Shown: in pieces, positions 10,700 to 21,184 of the stretch
Numbering within the stretch: position 1 is the stretch's first letter
How the letters are laid out: each line of letters begins with the position of its first letter
The notes under the pieces: model-generated
Seen by the model: the letters and a program-made list of their open reading frames with translations, nothing else
Told to the model about the DNA's origin: nothing
Databases searched by the model: none
Origin: Sweltsa coloradensis
Taxonomy: Eukaryota; Arthropoda; Insecta; Plecoptera; Chloroperlidae
Length of the DNA: 64,000 bases
Assembly: GCA_024449915.1 (NCBI GenBank)
Contig: JAMZAV010002216.1
Coordinates: 25,498-89,497, forward strand
Reading direction: 5' to 3'
Position numbers and translations under genes: made by a program

Positions 10700-11296
10700 C
10701 AGTGTTGGGTCAGTTCTTTTTTAAAATGAACTTTTTAAAAGTTCAGTTCACAGCTCAAATAATGAACTTTTAAAAAGTTCAAGTTCTTTTATAACCTAAA
10801 ATTTTGAAAAGTTCAAGTTCGTCTAAAATATGAACTAAGTTCTTTTAAAAGTTCTTTTGTAAAAAAAATCACTATATTATTAAAGGCTTGCGGAAAATGA
10901 AGAAAAACATGAGGAAAAACATTAGAGGTGTTCGAGTACCAAACTACTCGCGAGTCTGAGTCTTACGAAAGTGTTGAGCTGTCTTTGATCGTGTTGATGA
11001 TTTGTACTACATTCTCGTCGATCAGCTTGTAAAATTATGGCAGATACTTAGGCCTACGATATGGAACAACGATTTGTTATTGTTTTAAAGCGTCGACGGC
11101 GGCGAGTCGACTGCTGCTCGACGCACGGAAAGAACTTTCAAATGAACTTTCTAAAACTGAAAAGTTCGTTATCAGAAAGAACTTTTAAAAGTTCAAGTTC
11201 ATTCATTTAAAAAAGAGTAAGTTCACTGGAAAGTTCACAAAAAAAGAACGCGTTCACGAGAACGCGTTCTTTTTAAAAGTTCTTTCCCCAACACTG
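10700..11296. mobile_element. hAT-like MITE, 597 bp (reference uninterrupted copy)
   Basis: The ends are CAGTGTTGGG and CCCAACACTG, the CAGTG-type terminus of animal hAT elements. Subterminal regions are packed with GAACTTTTAAAAGTTC palindromes. The insertion lies in the minisatellite; flanks CGGTATCC and CGGGTATCC are near-identical but, in repetitive DNA, do not prove an 8-bp duplication. A second copy, split and rearranged, has clear GTGATTTG flanks (27307-27314 and 28951-28958). This uninterrupted copy supplies the empty sites used to date the Helentron insertions at 29112 and 29870. Confidence 0.8.
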
Positions 11297-11640
11297 CCGG
11301 GTATCCTAGCCCTAGGGCTGGAGTACCCCACGCAGGGATGGAAAACCCCCCACGATATAACGTGTGAAAAGATGAAAGGGCGGTACTTGGTCCCTAGGGC
11401 TGCGATATCCCCCATGATATAACGTGTTTTAAGACGAAAGAAGGTATTTGATCCCTATGGATGGGGTACTACCCACGATATAACGTGTTATAAGACGAAA
11501 GGGGGTACTTGGTCCCTAGGGCTGGGATACCCCCCATGATATAACGTGTAATAAGATGGAAGGGGGGGGGGGTATTTGGTCCCTAAGGCTGGGATACACC
11601 CCCCCCCCCCCAATATAACGTGTAACAGAAATAATCAAAA
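11297..11640. repeat. 61-bp GGGATACCCC minisatellite, right part
   Basis: About five copies with a period near 61 bp, each with CTAGGGCTGGGATACCCCCC, ATGATATAACGTGT and AAGACGAAAGGGGGTACTTG. C- and G-homopolymers vary between copies. The same unit recurs in reverse orientation at 22525-22762. Confidence 0.8.
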
Positions 11641-12117
11641 GCAGGTAACGTTGGCGTCAAATGTCAATTTAGGTGCCCGTTAGGGTGCCGCAGCCAAGCC
11701 GAGATTCGCTACACTCAGGCACCTTATACAGCAAGCAGAGTTGGGGTGATTTCGATGTGTTACCCAGCCGCCATGAAACGTGATGTGAACTTGAAAACAA
11801 TCAAAATCGGAGGGATTTAGGTACCTGACAACACATACCAAATTTTGTTGGGTACGATCATTCCTTCTGATTCTGAGTGAAAAAGTATGTTGAAACATGC
11901 TCAAAATCACTTTAAGGATGTTAGCTACTGGCTACTGGCTACTACTGTCTAATTCGTCAGTGTCAATTGCCCAGCGATTCCGACCAAACGGGTGGAGCTA
12001 CAACGTTCATATTTTACATGGAGATTAAGGTAATAGTGATGTAGTGCCTTTTTAAAGAAAAGGTTGAAAAAGGTAGCTTGGAGGCATTGAAATAAAGGTT
12101 TTAATAAAACCTTTTAC

Positions 12118-13048
12118 AGGTGTTTAAGGTAATTGTATTCCCTAGCACAAGAAGTCTATCCAATTTACATTGGTATCAGTTAGTTATTGTTTTATGTTTC
12201 GTCCTCGTCTAATTAAATGATTTTATTTATCTTTTTTCTACTTAAATGTCATTGTTGATAATTTTTTAATTGTTACAACAATAGGAGACTGGCAATGAAG
12301 GTCTTCAATACTAAATTTTGTAATAGAGAGTTGATGTAGGTTTCGTTTTGTTTGTAATTCGTGTCGTAATGATGTAGTACAGAGTATTTTTGTGATTTGT
12401 GTCTGAATGAGGATTTTTGAATTTTTTGGTTGTGTTGTTATTGAAATCTATTTGTTTCTTCAAATAAATTTTGAAATAAAAAATTCATTGAAGAAAATTT
12501 TAAATTAAATTTTAAAATTACTCTCCATTACTCTCCATATTTTAATTAAGAAAAACATAACATCGAGTCTTTATCTTAATATTTAGTACGTCAAATCTAG
12601 ATCCAAGATAATTAAATTGTCTCAAAAAGTGTATCCTGAGATACTGCTAGTTGAATTTGACAACAACTTTGCAGTTTTGAGGCATATTACAAGCATATGA
12701 GAACACGTGCATACAAAAAAATTGTTAAAATATATTAATTGCATATTATACATTTGTTATATATGAATAAAAACGTGACAAAATGAAGAATTTTAATAAA
12801 TTTTAAAAAATATGAATTTTTTGAAAATTCCCAGTAGTGTAGGGGATATCACCTACAATGCGGTACAAAAAGCAAGTCTTTAGGCCACGAGATGTGTCAC
12901 ATTCTATTGTTAGTTGGGAATAACATAGCAATTATTGCTTCTTTATTAAAATTGAATTTTGGGAGGTAAAAAACTAGTTGTAAAACCTCGTTAACCAACA
13001 GTTTTGAAAATTCGTCAAATCCAGAGGTTACGAGGATTTGGAGGATTT
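12118..13048. other. AT-rich stretch, nothing recognised
   Basis: No coding sequence, RNA or repeat shared with the rest of the window is apparent. Confidence 0.5.
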
Positions 13049-13181
13049 TTGGATGAGCGTAGCAATGCGAAGCGAAGATTCCATTTCACTACACTTTAGA
13101 AATAAATCCAGAATGATTTTTTTTTCTTCTTTTTTTAAAATGTATTTTTGTCTGTTTGTTAACACGATTCCGGCTAAACCG
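13049..13181 (+). mobile_element. HINE (non-autonomous Helentron), 5' piece of an interrupted copy
   Basis: Starts TTGGATGAGCG, the conserved 5' terminus, and continues through the CCATTTCACTACACT and ACACGATTCCGGCTAAACCG landmarks. The sequence breaks at 13181 and resumes at 19452 with CGATACTCCGATTGCGATG, exactly as in uninterrupted copies such as 23423-24182. Confidence 0.85.
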
Positions 13182-13189
13182 CCCTTATG

Positions 13190-13600
13190 GAAATTAAAGG
13201 TTGCCAAAAAGTATCCAATAGGTATCCATATAGTTGCCATATTGTAAGCCAACTAGTAGCCAAACCATCGCCAAGAAGTAGCCAAACACGGTAACCATAT
13301 GCTCGCCAAATAATAGCCACATAGTATCCAAGTAGTCGTTTTTGTGTCAAAATACGACTACTTGGATACCTTGGATACCTAGCACAATCAAACTTATATC
13401 CCCATATGGCAACCACATCCTCACCATTTGGTCACTTAAGATATCCATATAGCACTAAATTGCTAACCATATGGTTGCTAAATGGTTAATAAAAGTATCC
13501 ATATAGTGGCCACATGGCCACTAAATGGTTAATTAAAGTATCCATATAAACTAAATCCACTAAATCTATCCATATGGTTGCTAAAGATATCCATATGGAT
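13190..13600. repeat. Left subterminal iteron array of the 6.27-kb element
   Basis: A dense series of related words such as TATCCATATGG, TAGCCAAAC, GTAACCATATG and TTGCTAAATGG at irregular 15-30-bp intervals. The opposite subterminus carries the reverse-complement style words. Transposase-binding iterons are one possibility. Confidence 0.6.
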
Positions 13601-13796
13601 GCCCGTAGCATCTTTAGCGCGATCTAGGAGCGAAATATGTAGGCTAAACGAAAAAATAAAATAATTAGTTTTATATAATACCGATAACATATAGCTATTT
13701 CGTCGTAATTTCTGACACCAGTTGATAGCCTGTAGGTGGAAACACAACATATAATGATTACAAGTAACTATAAAGTTTCAAGTTAGGTGTCTCGAA

Positions 13797-13872
13797 CTCG
13801 GTCCAGTAGGGCGACTCTCCATCTGTAAGCCAAGCCTCTAACCGTTGCGCTACGGAAGATGCTTGAGCGGAG
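13797..13872 (-). mobile_element. tRNA-derived SINE head or tRNA pseudogene
   Basis: Reverse strand: TAGCGCAACGGTTAGAGG (A box) and GACCGAGTTCGAGACAC (B box), separated by about 35 bases. No convincing acceptor stem. Confidence 0.55.
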
Positions 13873-14792
13873 AGAGAATAACCGCCTATAGATTCAACAG
13901 CAAATCTACTTTACTATCGTAGTTATTGTGCGCTTGCTTTGTGACCTATCCGTATGTCTTTTAATTATTTTGGATGTGTTGGAATAGTGTTCAGTATTGT
14001 GGCAAGATTTCGTACCATCAAAACATTAGCTTACATATTTCAACTTTAATTTTTTTCCACTATCAACAAAAAATTATCAACTCAAACGATTCACAATCAA
14101 CTTTCAACTAACAACCAATTATCTATCATTCTATCAATCGATCTACTTTAGCATATAACTACTATTTTTTATTCAACTAAAGTTGTTTTGTCATAATTAG
14201 CTAGGGATAGATCGTTTTTAAATGTTTTTCTTTTCACCTTGTTTAAATTACTTACAAAAAACAACTTTGCAATTATTATTTCATCCACATAGCTGTGATT
14301 GTTGTTTTTATCAGATGTTTGTATTTAAGTAAATAATGTCTGCCTGCCCAAGAAAAGTTTAACTTTGCGAAATATTGCTACATAATAAAAAACATAGTTT
14401 CCCACCTAAGAGCAGTGTTAAGTTCAATTAATTGTTAAATAACATTTACCTGTTCTATTAAAATTTATTTTTAAATAGTGCTCAGTATACTAATGGTGTA
14501 CGGTATATTTTTAATGTGGGTATAGCAAATAATGCTTTGCATGCGAAGCTCATGTTCGAAATTTTGTTCTTGTTGTTGATATGCCGAGGTGGGTGCATCT
14601 GCATAAAATAAAGTATAGGCTGTCCGATGCGATGCTGGTTGGTACGACCTCAAAATAACGCTACTAAATCTATTGGTATATGCAACCAAAATTAAATGAT
14701 ATCATGAGAGATATTCATATATTTTTGTCTCAGTTGGTGAAAAGTGAAACCATGAAATATGGTGAAACTGGTATATAGTTGCCATTTTCAAT
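13873..14792. other. AT-rich interior of the 6.27-kb element
   Basis: No gene or shared repeat is recognised. The short minus-strand ORF at 14471-14689 has no recognisable motif. Confidence 0.45.
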
Positions 14793-14972
14793 ACTAGGGA
14801 AACGCCAAAGTCGTTGTCAAACGAGTGAGAGAGCCAAGTGTTGAGTACCCGGGAACATCCCCTTTCCTCCCCTATACCTAAGGCTGGATCTAGCCCAGTA
14901 TGAGGAATGATACCGGGTACTCAACACATGGCTCACTCACTCGTTTAACAACGACTTTGGCGTTTCCCTAGT
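14793..14972. mobile_element. 180-bp fold-back made of two opposed Helentron 3' ends
   Basis: Ends ACTAGGGAAACGCCAAAG and its reverse complement, with inverted arms of about 38 bases. Read outward, each arm is AACAACGACTTTGGCGTTTC followed by CCTAG, closely matching the Helentron 3' terminus at positions 10-34 of the window. Confidence 0.75.
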
Positions 14973-15127
14973 TATTTAAATTGAACATTTAAAATGCGAA
15001 TCGTGTTCAAAACGTATTAGCGTAAAACTTTAACAAATTTTAAAGATGAAACAAAATCACCAAATTTTTATTTCCCATTTAACACCCCTCAAAAATAATA
15101 TGTGGATGTAAAAATATTAAAAAGTTC

Positions 15128-15205
15128 GAGCTAACGGGCATCGAACCCCAACCCTCCGTGCGGTAGGCTAAATGCTTACCACTGTGCCATGTCAGTCACG
15201 CAGAT
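15128..15205 (-). mobile_element. tRNA-derived SINE head or tRNA pseudogene
   Basis: Reverse strand: ACATGGCACAGTGGTAAGC (A box) and GGGTTCGATGCCCGTTAG (B box). A (GACA)n stretch lies nearby at about 15390-15412. Confidence 0.55.
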
Positions 15206-15728
15206 CTCGTCCCGCTAGCTGCTACTAAACAAATGCTATCGATAATTTAAAAAATCACATTTTTATTTATTGTAGGCTTAAATCGCAATGGATCTAGCTG
15301 ATTTTGTTAACAGTTCTCAGTAAACTCGTACCGGATGTCTGTTTAAAATTTCAGCGAAATCTGTTCAGCGGTTCGGCTGATTTTCGACGTACAGATAGAC
15401 AGACAGACAGAATCACAGAATGAGAGCCGTTTGAGTTGAATGGAGACACTCGGTCGCTCCGCTCCCTCGTTTAAAAACTGTATAACGAGAGAGATGTAAG
15501 CAGGTCTAAAGCTACATAATTATCTGCATAAACAATTCCAGCTTGGTTCGCGGTGTGTAGATGAATGCTGGCTCCGTGGCGGTAACTAAAATAAAAAAAT
15601 CTACAAATTGCTTTTGAAATTCAATTATATATTACTCAATTTCATTTTTAATTTGTTGATGCATAGAGTTGTTAATTAATAAACCAAAAATTAATTATAT
15701 ATTCATCATCAAGGTGATTGGTTATGGT
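15206..15728. other. AT-rich interior of the 6.27-kb element with a (GACA)n run
   Basis: The segment around 15340-15480, with TTCAGCGGTTCGGCTGATTT followed by GACAGACAGACAG, resembles repeat bodies common in invertebrates. It is not further assigned. Confidence 0.4.
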
Positions 15729-17774
15729 CCCACACAGCACACGATATTGACGGGATATCCCATTTTGGATTTCAAAGTGAAATAAACATCCACGATATTG
15801 CAGAAATATACTAGGTATATCCTCAAAACGATATACTGCATTTGGGGCTTAAGGTATGTTTAGAGGATATTCATAGCATTGGCATGTACATCCACAGCAT
15901 ATCCCAACAACGTTTCATACACGTTTTATAAAAAACTAATTCTCTATTCATGGATATTTGCAAATAACCTATTAAGATACGTAGAATATGCTTTTAAAAT
16001 ACCACATTACATAGTAAGTCCACTTTATGTCCTAGGTATATACATTAATAAGCAACTTTACACACGGCCGCAATTGAGTAAAATTTAATCTGTATATTGA
16101 GCAAACATCACATAGTCATACACAGATAACATAATATGTACATGTATATCCTACGTATATTCTACATAAACCAACAACAAGTCTACTCCGTTCGTAAGTA
16201 TATACTCTGTATATTGAACAAACATGCCATGGACATACACCGATTATATGGTATGTCCCATGAATATCCTACATATGTTCAATATAGACCAACATTCAGG
16301 CTACTCCGTTCGTAAGTACTTATCCTGTTTATTGAGCAAATATGCCATGAACATACACCAATTATATGGTATGTCCCATGTATATCCTACGTATATTCTA
16401 CATAAATACCAACAATAAGTCTACTCCATTCGTAAGCAGTATATACAGTATACACTCTGTATATTGAGCAAACATGCCATGGACAATACAACGATTACAT
16501 GGTATGTCCATGTATATCCTATGTATTATGTTCAACATAAACCGACATTCAGTCTACTCCGTTCGTAAGTATATATTCTAAATATACAGTGTACATGCCA
16601 TGAACATACACATATTCACCTATTGTGGTTTTCAAAACGCGGTCTAGCGGCGTTGTGTAGAAGCTTGTACATAATTTCTATTAAAAACCTTGAATCTTAC
16701 ATAATTAATCATTTAGAAGTATTTGCTTACACTCAAATTATGCATCATGTATGCGCACATACTTTAAATTGATAAGAAAGTGAAACATTTTGCAAATACA
16801 ATCTTCACACGTGCGCAACCAAGTTAGCATTCCGCCATGGCTCCGGAGCTTGCTTTATTCATATTCTCGGGTAATTTCTGCAGAGTATAACACTTTCAGG
16901 TCGAGGCTCTTCCATTGCATTTCGGTGGAGCTGAAATCTATCCTTTACCAACTTCAATATTGGATTGCTCAGGATATGCGCTGTTTAATTACGTTACTTA
17001 TTTACTTCTTACCAAACATTTTCGAATTTTCACCAGCTGATGGTCGCCATATTATGTGAATCGTGGATATATTCGTATATTGTCCGTACATCAAATGAAC
17101 ATACATGTAATATTCCCGCACATCCTGTGAATGTACATTAAAATTATATATGATTTCAAATTACATATCCATCGGGCGTGCTGTTATACCTACAATTTAC
17201 CTACAATATACCTACAATATAATGCACGTATTTGTATACCTATGGATGTCGTACGAATGTACCAAGGATATTCACGAATGCACGTATGAATCGTGGATAT
17301 ACGTCGTATATTGTTCGTACATTGAAGGATATCCAGAATGATGTACATAGTAGGTTGCGGGACGTACCACGCACATCAAATAAACGCCAATGATATATTC
17401 CCGTATACATCCACTGTACATCCTGTGGATGGCATAGAATTTGTATTTTTAAATTATATATCCCTCGATTGTTGTAGATACCAACAATGTTACCAACTAT
17501 TTAATATGTATATCTATATACCTATGGATGTTGAATGAATGTACCAAGGATATTCAAGAATTGCACGTACGAAACGTGGGTATTGATGGTACATTCAGAG
17601 AATATTCAGTAGAATATAACTGGGAGGTCCACAGTAGATGAATATCGTGACATTTGCACATTCGCCGGATATGCCATTGACATAAAATGCTGTATATAGT
17701 ATATCCCTGGAATATACACATTTTATTCATGGATATTCATAGGATATTCGTGGGATATGTGTGTGCTGTGTGGG
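15729..17774. mobile_element. 2.05-kb CCC-ended DNA element with 2-bp GT duplication
   Basis: Left end CCCACACAGCACACGATATT; right end ATGTGTGTGCTGTGTGGG. GT flanks both sides (15727-15728 and 17775-17776). The whole interior is quasi-repetitive: words like CATATATCCTACGTATATTC and TGGATATACGTCGTATATTG recur every 60-130 bp, in opposite orientations in the left and right halves. Three long units near 16090-16560 repeat almost verbatim. No ORF with a recognised domain. Confidence 0.75.
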
Positions 17775-17876
17775 GTGTGTTTTTTTCAAAAATGCACACA
17801 CACAATTCTTTATGGTAGAGATTGATTTGTTTGAAGTAATACGTCAAATATGCTCATTTGATGTAGATGCATAATA
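17775..17876. other. Short spacer inside the 6.27-kb element
   Basis: Links the 2.05-kb element to the reversed HINE. No feature seen. Confidence 0.4.
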
Positions 17877-18521
17877 CTAGGAAGCTTAGCAAACGATTTT
17901 TCATGCGCGTTGTTGGATGAGTGTAATTTTTTATCAACGAACAAAAGCGTAAAATTGCGATTTTCATGAGAAATTATTTTTCGATTGCACTCAAAATTCA
18001 CATCAATATATTAATTCATAAAATTAAGGTTCTGTAAAAAAAATCACTACAATCGGAAAAAAGCAAGTAGGCTTTATAAGTCGAAGAATTTCTTTTTTAC
18101 GAAAAAAGCGAAAAATTGCGATTTTCACGAGAATATATATATTTCGATTGCGTTCAAATATCACCCCAATGTATGAATTAATAAAATAAGGTTCTGTGGA
18201 AAAATTATTACAATAGAATAAAAAATGTAGTTGTTATAAGTCGAAGAAATTTTTTTTAAATCGAAAAAAGTCGTAAAATGGCGATTTTAATGAGAAATAA
18301 TTTTTTGATTACGCTCAAAAACGTGGCAGTTCTAAGTTCAGAGATTTCGAAGGCCTCCATAAAATTTCATTGTTATTGGAGTATCGGTTTAGCCGGAATC
18401 GTGTTAACACACACACAATAATGCAAACAGGAAAAAAAGGAAAAACAAAGAAAAACATTCCGGATTTTTTTCTCCAGTGTAGTAAAATGGAATCTTCGCT
18501 TCGCTCGCTACGCTCATCCAA
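17877..18521 (-). mobile_element. HINE, reverse orientation, 645 bp, complete ends
   Basis: The 5' end is at 18521 (TTGGATGAGCGTAGCGAGCG read on the minus strand) and the 3' end at 17877 (...GCTAAGCTTCCTAG). The 3' subterminal inverted repeat (CTCATCCAAC) and an AACG...CGTT hairpin are present. The interior has 2-3 copies of the ~164-bp core. Confidence 0.85.
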
Positions 18522-18587
18522 TAATAACAATACATAATAACAGATGTATAATGCAACTACAATTTAGAGCTTAGAATGTACCCGTCC

Positions 18588-18690
18588 TGATGGTCTAGTG
18601 GTTAAGACGCCTGTCTGGAATGCGGGAGATCCGTGGTTCGGTTCCCGGTTGGGGCGGTCTTTTTTAATTTCTGAATTGTAGTAAATAATA
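18588..18690 (+). mobile_element. tRNA-derived SINE
   Basis: CCGTCCTGATGGTCTAGTGG (start with A box), anticodon-like arm CCTGTCTGGAATGCGGG, B box GTGGTTCGGTTCCCGG, then TCTTTTTTAATTTCTGA. The acceptor stem can pair over 7 bases with G-U pairs, but the T stem is broken. The tail is the same as in the copies at 3382 and 3656, so this is the SINE family and not a working tRNA gene. Confidence 0.65.
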
Positions 18691-19038
18691 TGCTAATACA
18701 ACCATCTTTGCACTGGATGGCTGTGTACGCTGACTCGTGTGTACATCCTATCATGGTCCTATCTCTTTACAGACGATATAATATTTTATATGTTCATTGT
18801 GAAGTTTAAACATTTTGTAATGGGTTTATATTTGGCATGCATTATTATTTAAATTTTTTCTTAATGTTTATATCTTTTATATAGGCTATTTGTTTACTTT
18901 TCATAACCATCGCTTTTTTATCTCCGAGTATCATTCGCCATTTCATTGTCACCATTTATTTTATTTAGATGTAGTTAGGGTCTTTGTAAAATGGTACTAA
19001 CGTGCTGTATACCACTTTTAATAATAAATAAATAAACA
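18691..19038. other. AT-rich stretch, nothing recognised
   Basis: Interior of the 6.27-kb element between the SINE and the right iteron array. Confidence 0.45.
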
Positions 19039-19445
19039 TGTTATGGTGACGCGTTGGCTAGCAATTGGTTACCTTGTTACGTGGTAACCAACAGGTAGCC
19101 AAGAGTTTGCCATATGGCTATCACTTGGTACACATATGGTGACGTGTTGGCAAGCATTTGGTTACTGAGTGTCATGTTGCCAACTGGTAGCCAAGAGTTT
19201 GCCATATGGCTATCACTTGGTGAACACATGGTGACCTGATGGCCAGCATTTGGTTATATTTCCCGTTAGGTAGCCATATGGTTACTTTTTCCATACTAAT
19301 TGGCCACCAAATGGTTACCATCAGTTCAATAGAAATTTCATTGGATACCTCTGGCTACTACTTGGTGACTACTTGGTTATCAAAATTAGGCTGTGGATAT
19401 CACTTGGATATTAGTTGGCTACCATTTGGTTACCAATATTTTCTG
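19039..19445. repeat. Right subterminal iteron array of the 6.27-kb element
   Basis: Recurring GGTGACGTGTTGGCNAGCAT, GGTAGCCAAGAGTTTGCCAT and ATGGCTATCACTTGG words. One ~95-bp block (around 19060-19130) is repeated almost exactly at about 19165-19230. Confidence 0.65.
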
Positions 19446-19451
19446 TAAGGG

Positions 19452-20069
19452 CGATACTCCGATTGCGATGAAATTTTATGGAGGTCTTAGAAATCTCTGA
19501 ACTTAAAACTGCCACGTTTTTGAGCACAATCGGAAAATTATTTCTCATGAAAATCTTAATTTTACGATTTTTTTCGATTTTTTAAAAATTTCTTCGACTT
19601 TCATTACAACACCTACATGCTTTATCCGATTGTAATGATTTTTTCACAGAACCTTAATTTAATGAATTAATATATCCATGTGAAAATTGGGCGTTATCAA
19701 AAAACTATTTTTAAACGAAAATCGCAATTTTATGACTTTTTTCGATTTTTAAAATTTCTTCGGCTTATAACACTGACATGCTTTATCCTATTGTAATAAT
19801 TCATTCACAGAACCTTAATTTTATGAATTAATATATTCGTGTAAAATTTTTGTGCAATCGAATAATTATTTCTTATGAACATTTCAATATTACGATTTTT
19901 TCATTTTTTAAATTAAGATTAATTAAAAAATTAAAATTAAAGTTATTTTTTTAAAATTTTATTTAATTAAAAAAAAATCTTCAACGAAGTAATGATTTTT
20001 TCACAGAACAACAGAAAATCCGCATAACACATGGCAGCTTAATGCACCAAATTACGCTCATCCAACAAC
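19452..20069 (+). mobile_element. HINE, 3' piece of the interrupted copy
   Basis: Resumes the HINE broken at 13181. It has three copies of the ~164-bp core (GAGCRCAATCG.. near 19524, 19690 and 19853), then the CACATGGCAGCTTAATGCAC and ACGCTCATCCAACAACGCGG 3' landmarks. The expected terminal CCTAG is absent: similarity stops after GGCGGGAC at about 20069. Confidence 0.8.
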
Positions 20070-20552
20070 GCGGCGGGACCGAAAAATGAAGCTCGAAAAT
20101 AGAAATTAAACAACAAAATTCGAAATGGTAATGCCTACTCTTATATCAATATTTGATAACGGGCAATCCAATTTCCTCCTCCTGATTGAAGATATGAAAA
20201 TAAAATAAGAGGAATAAAAAATCATTTTTATTGCAATAACAAGGCCACGTAGTTAAATAAATAATCATCAAAAAACGAAATAAAATAATCACATCGCTAC
20301 ATGATTCAAAAGCAAAATTGAAGCGTCCATTTTCGACAATTTAATTAATTTTACAACGAAATGATGAAAACACTACGGTATACAAAGAGCTACACAACAA
20401 CACAACTGACGTTGCTTTTGAAGCTACTACATTACTTTGAAATACTTGTACATTATCTTCATGCATTCTTCAAAAAACAATTTAATTATCTTCAATTTAA
20501 AAAAAATTGTATAAGATATATTAAAATAAAACTATATAGGAAAATTATATTG
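20070..20552. other. AT-rich stretch, nothing recognised
   Basis: No gene or shared repeat recognised. ORF 20361-20594 is low-complexity and is not called. Confidence 0.45.
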
Positions 20553-21184
20553 AAAAATTTAAGGCTATTGTACCACCTCTGGCCGATAATTTGAAAGTCG
20601 AAGACACATGTCTGAAAAGTTTGCTGAATGAAAGAAGGCCTTTAAAATAACAGAAAAAAATTGTGAATTTTTTTCGGCGGGACATAACCTCACTTTTGGA
20701 AATTAAATTTAGATTTTTGGATAAAAGTGTAATATACAAGACTAGTTCAAAATTAAATTTTGAGCATCGGTTTTCTGCACATAATTTCTAAACACCTTTA
20801 GCTATAACTTGACTAGGCCCTATAGCTAAAATAGTTTTCTGAAAATAACAGTTGGTGTACGATTTTACGAAAAAAAATTTCGTTCACCAACTGTTATTTT
20901 CAGAAAACTATTTTAGCTATAGTCAGGTTATAGCTAAAGCTGTGTTTAGAAACTATGTCCAGAAAACCGATTCTCAAAATTTTATTTTGAACTAGTCTTG
21001 TATATTACACTTTTGTCCAAAAATCTAAATATAATTTCCAAAAGTGAGGTTATGTCCCGCCCCCAAAAAATCACAATTTTTTTCTGTTATTTTAAAGGCC
21101 TTCTGTCATTCAGCAAACTTTTCAGACATGTTTCTTCGACTTTCAAATTATCGACCAGAGGTGGTACTATAGCCTTAAATTTAA
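20553..21184. mobile_element. 632-bp fold-back element, ~305-bp near-perfect arms
   Basis: The arms 20553-20860 and 20880-21184 are inverted copies (ends AAATTTAAGGCTATNGTACC and its complement) around a ~20-bp centre. Mismatches are few, with small indels. The two similar short ORFs on opposite strands (20545-20739 and 20998-21240) are simply the same arm read from each side. Confidence 0.9.

Larger units (their letters stand above)
9645..12117. mobile_element. 2.47-kb element with ~440-bp inverted arms
   Basis: Left arm 9645-10080 and right arm 11671-12117 are inverted copies. Landmarks in order from the outside are AAACCTTTATTT, TTTTTCAACTTTTTC, CCTTAATGTCCATG, TTGTAGCCCCACCC, GATTTTGAGCATGTTTCA, AGGTACCTGACAACACA and TAACGGGCACCTA. 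The outer ~140 bases of each arm are shared with the Helentron-associated segments near 24300, 33330 and 53450. The interior holds two tRNA-like pieces, a minisatellite and a hAT-like MITE. No transposase is seen. Confidence 0.75.
13182..19451. mobile_element. 6.27-kb CCC-ended DNA element with 2-bp CG duplication
   Basis: Left end CCCTTATGGAAATTAAAGG. Right end, reverse complemented, CCCTTACAGAAAATATTGG. It splits a HINE whose intact paralogs read AAACCGATACTCC: the left flank ends ..ACCG and the right flank starts CGATA.., giving a 2-bp CG duplication. Both subterminal regions (about 13190-13600 and 19039-19445) are arrays of degenerate TATCCATATGGTTGCTAAATG / GGTAGCCAAATGG words. The interior holds nested elements. 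No transposase is recognised. Similar ends mark 15729-17774 and 45512-55466. Subterminal word arrays recall EnSpm/CACTA elements, but the superfamily is not established. Confidence 0.75.

Noticed and set aside
18588..18660. Functional tRNA gene (a GGA anticodon can be drawn)
   Set aside because: The T stem is mispaired, there is no long variable arm for a serine tRNA, and a SINE tail follows.
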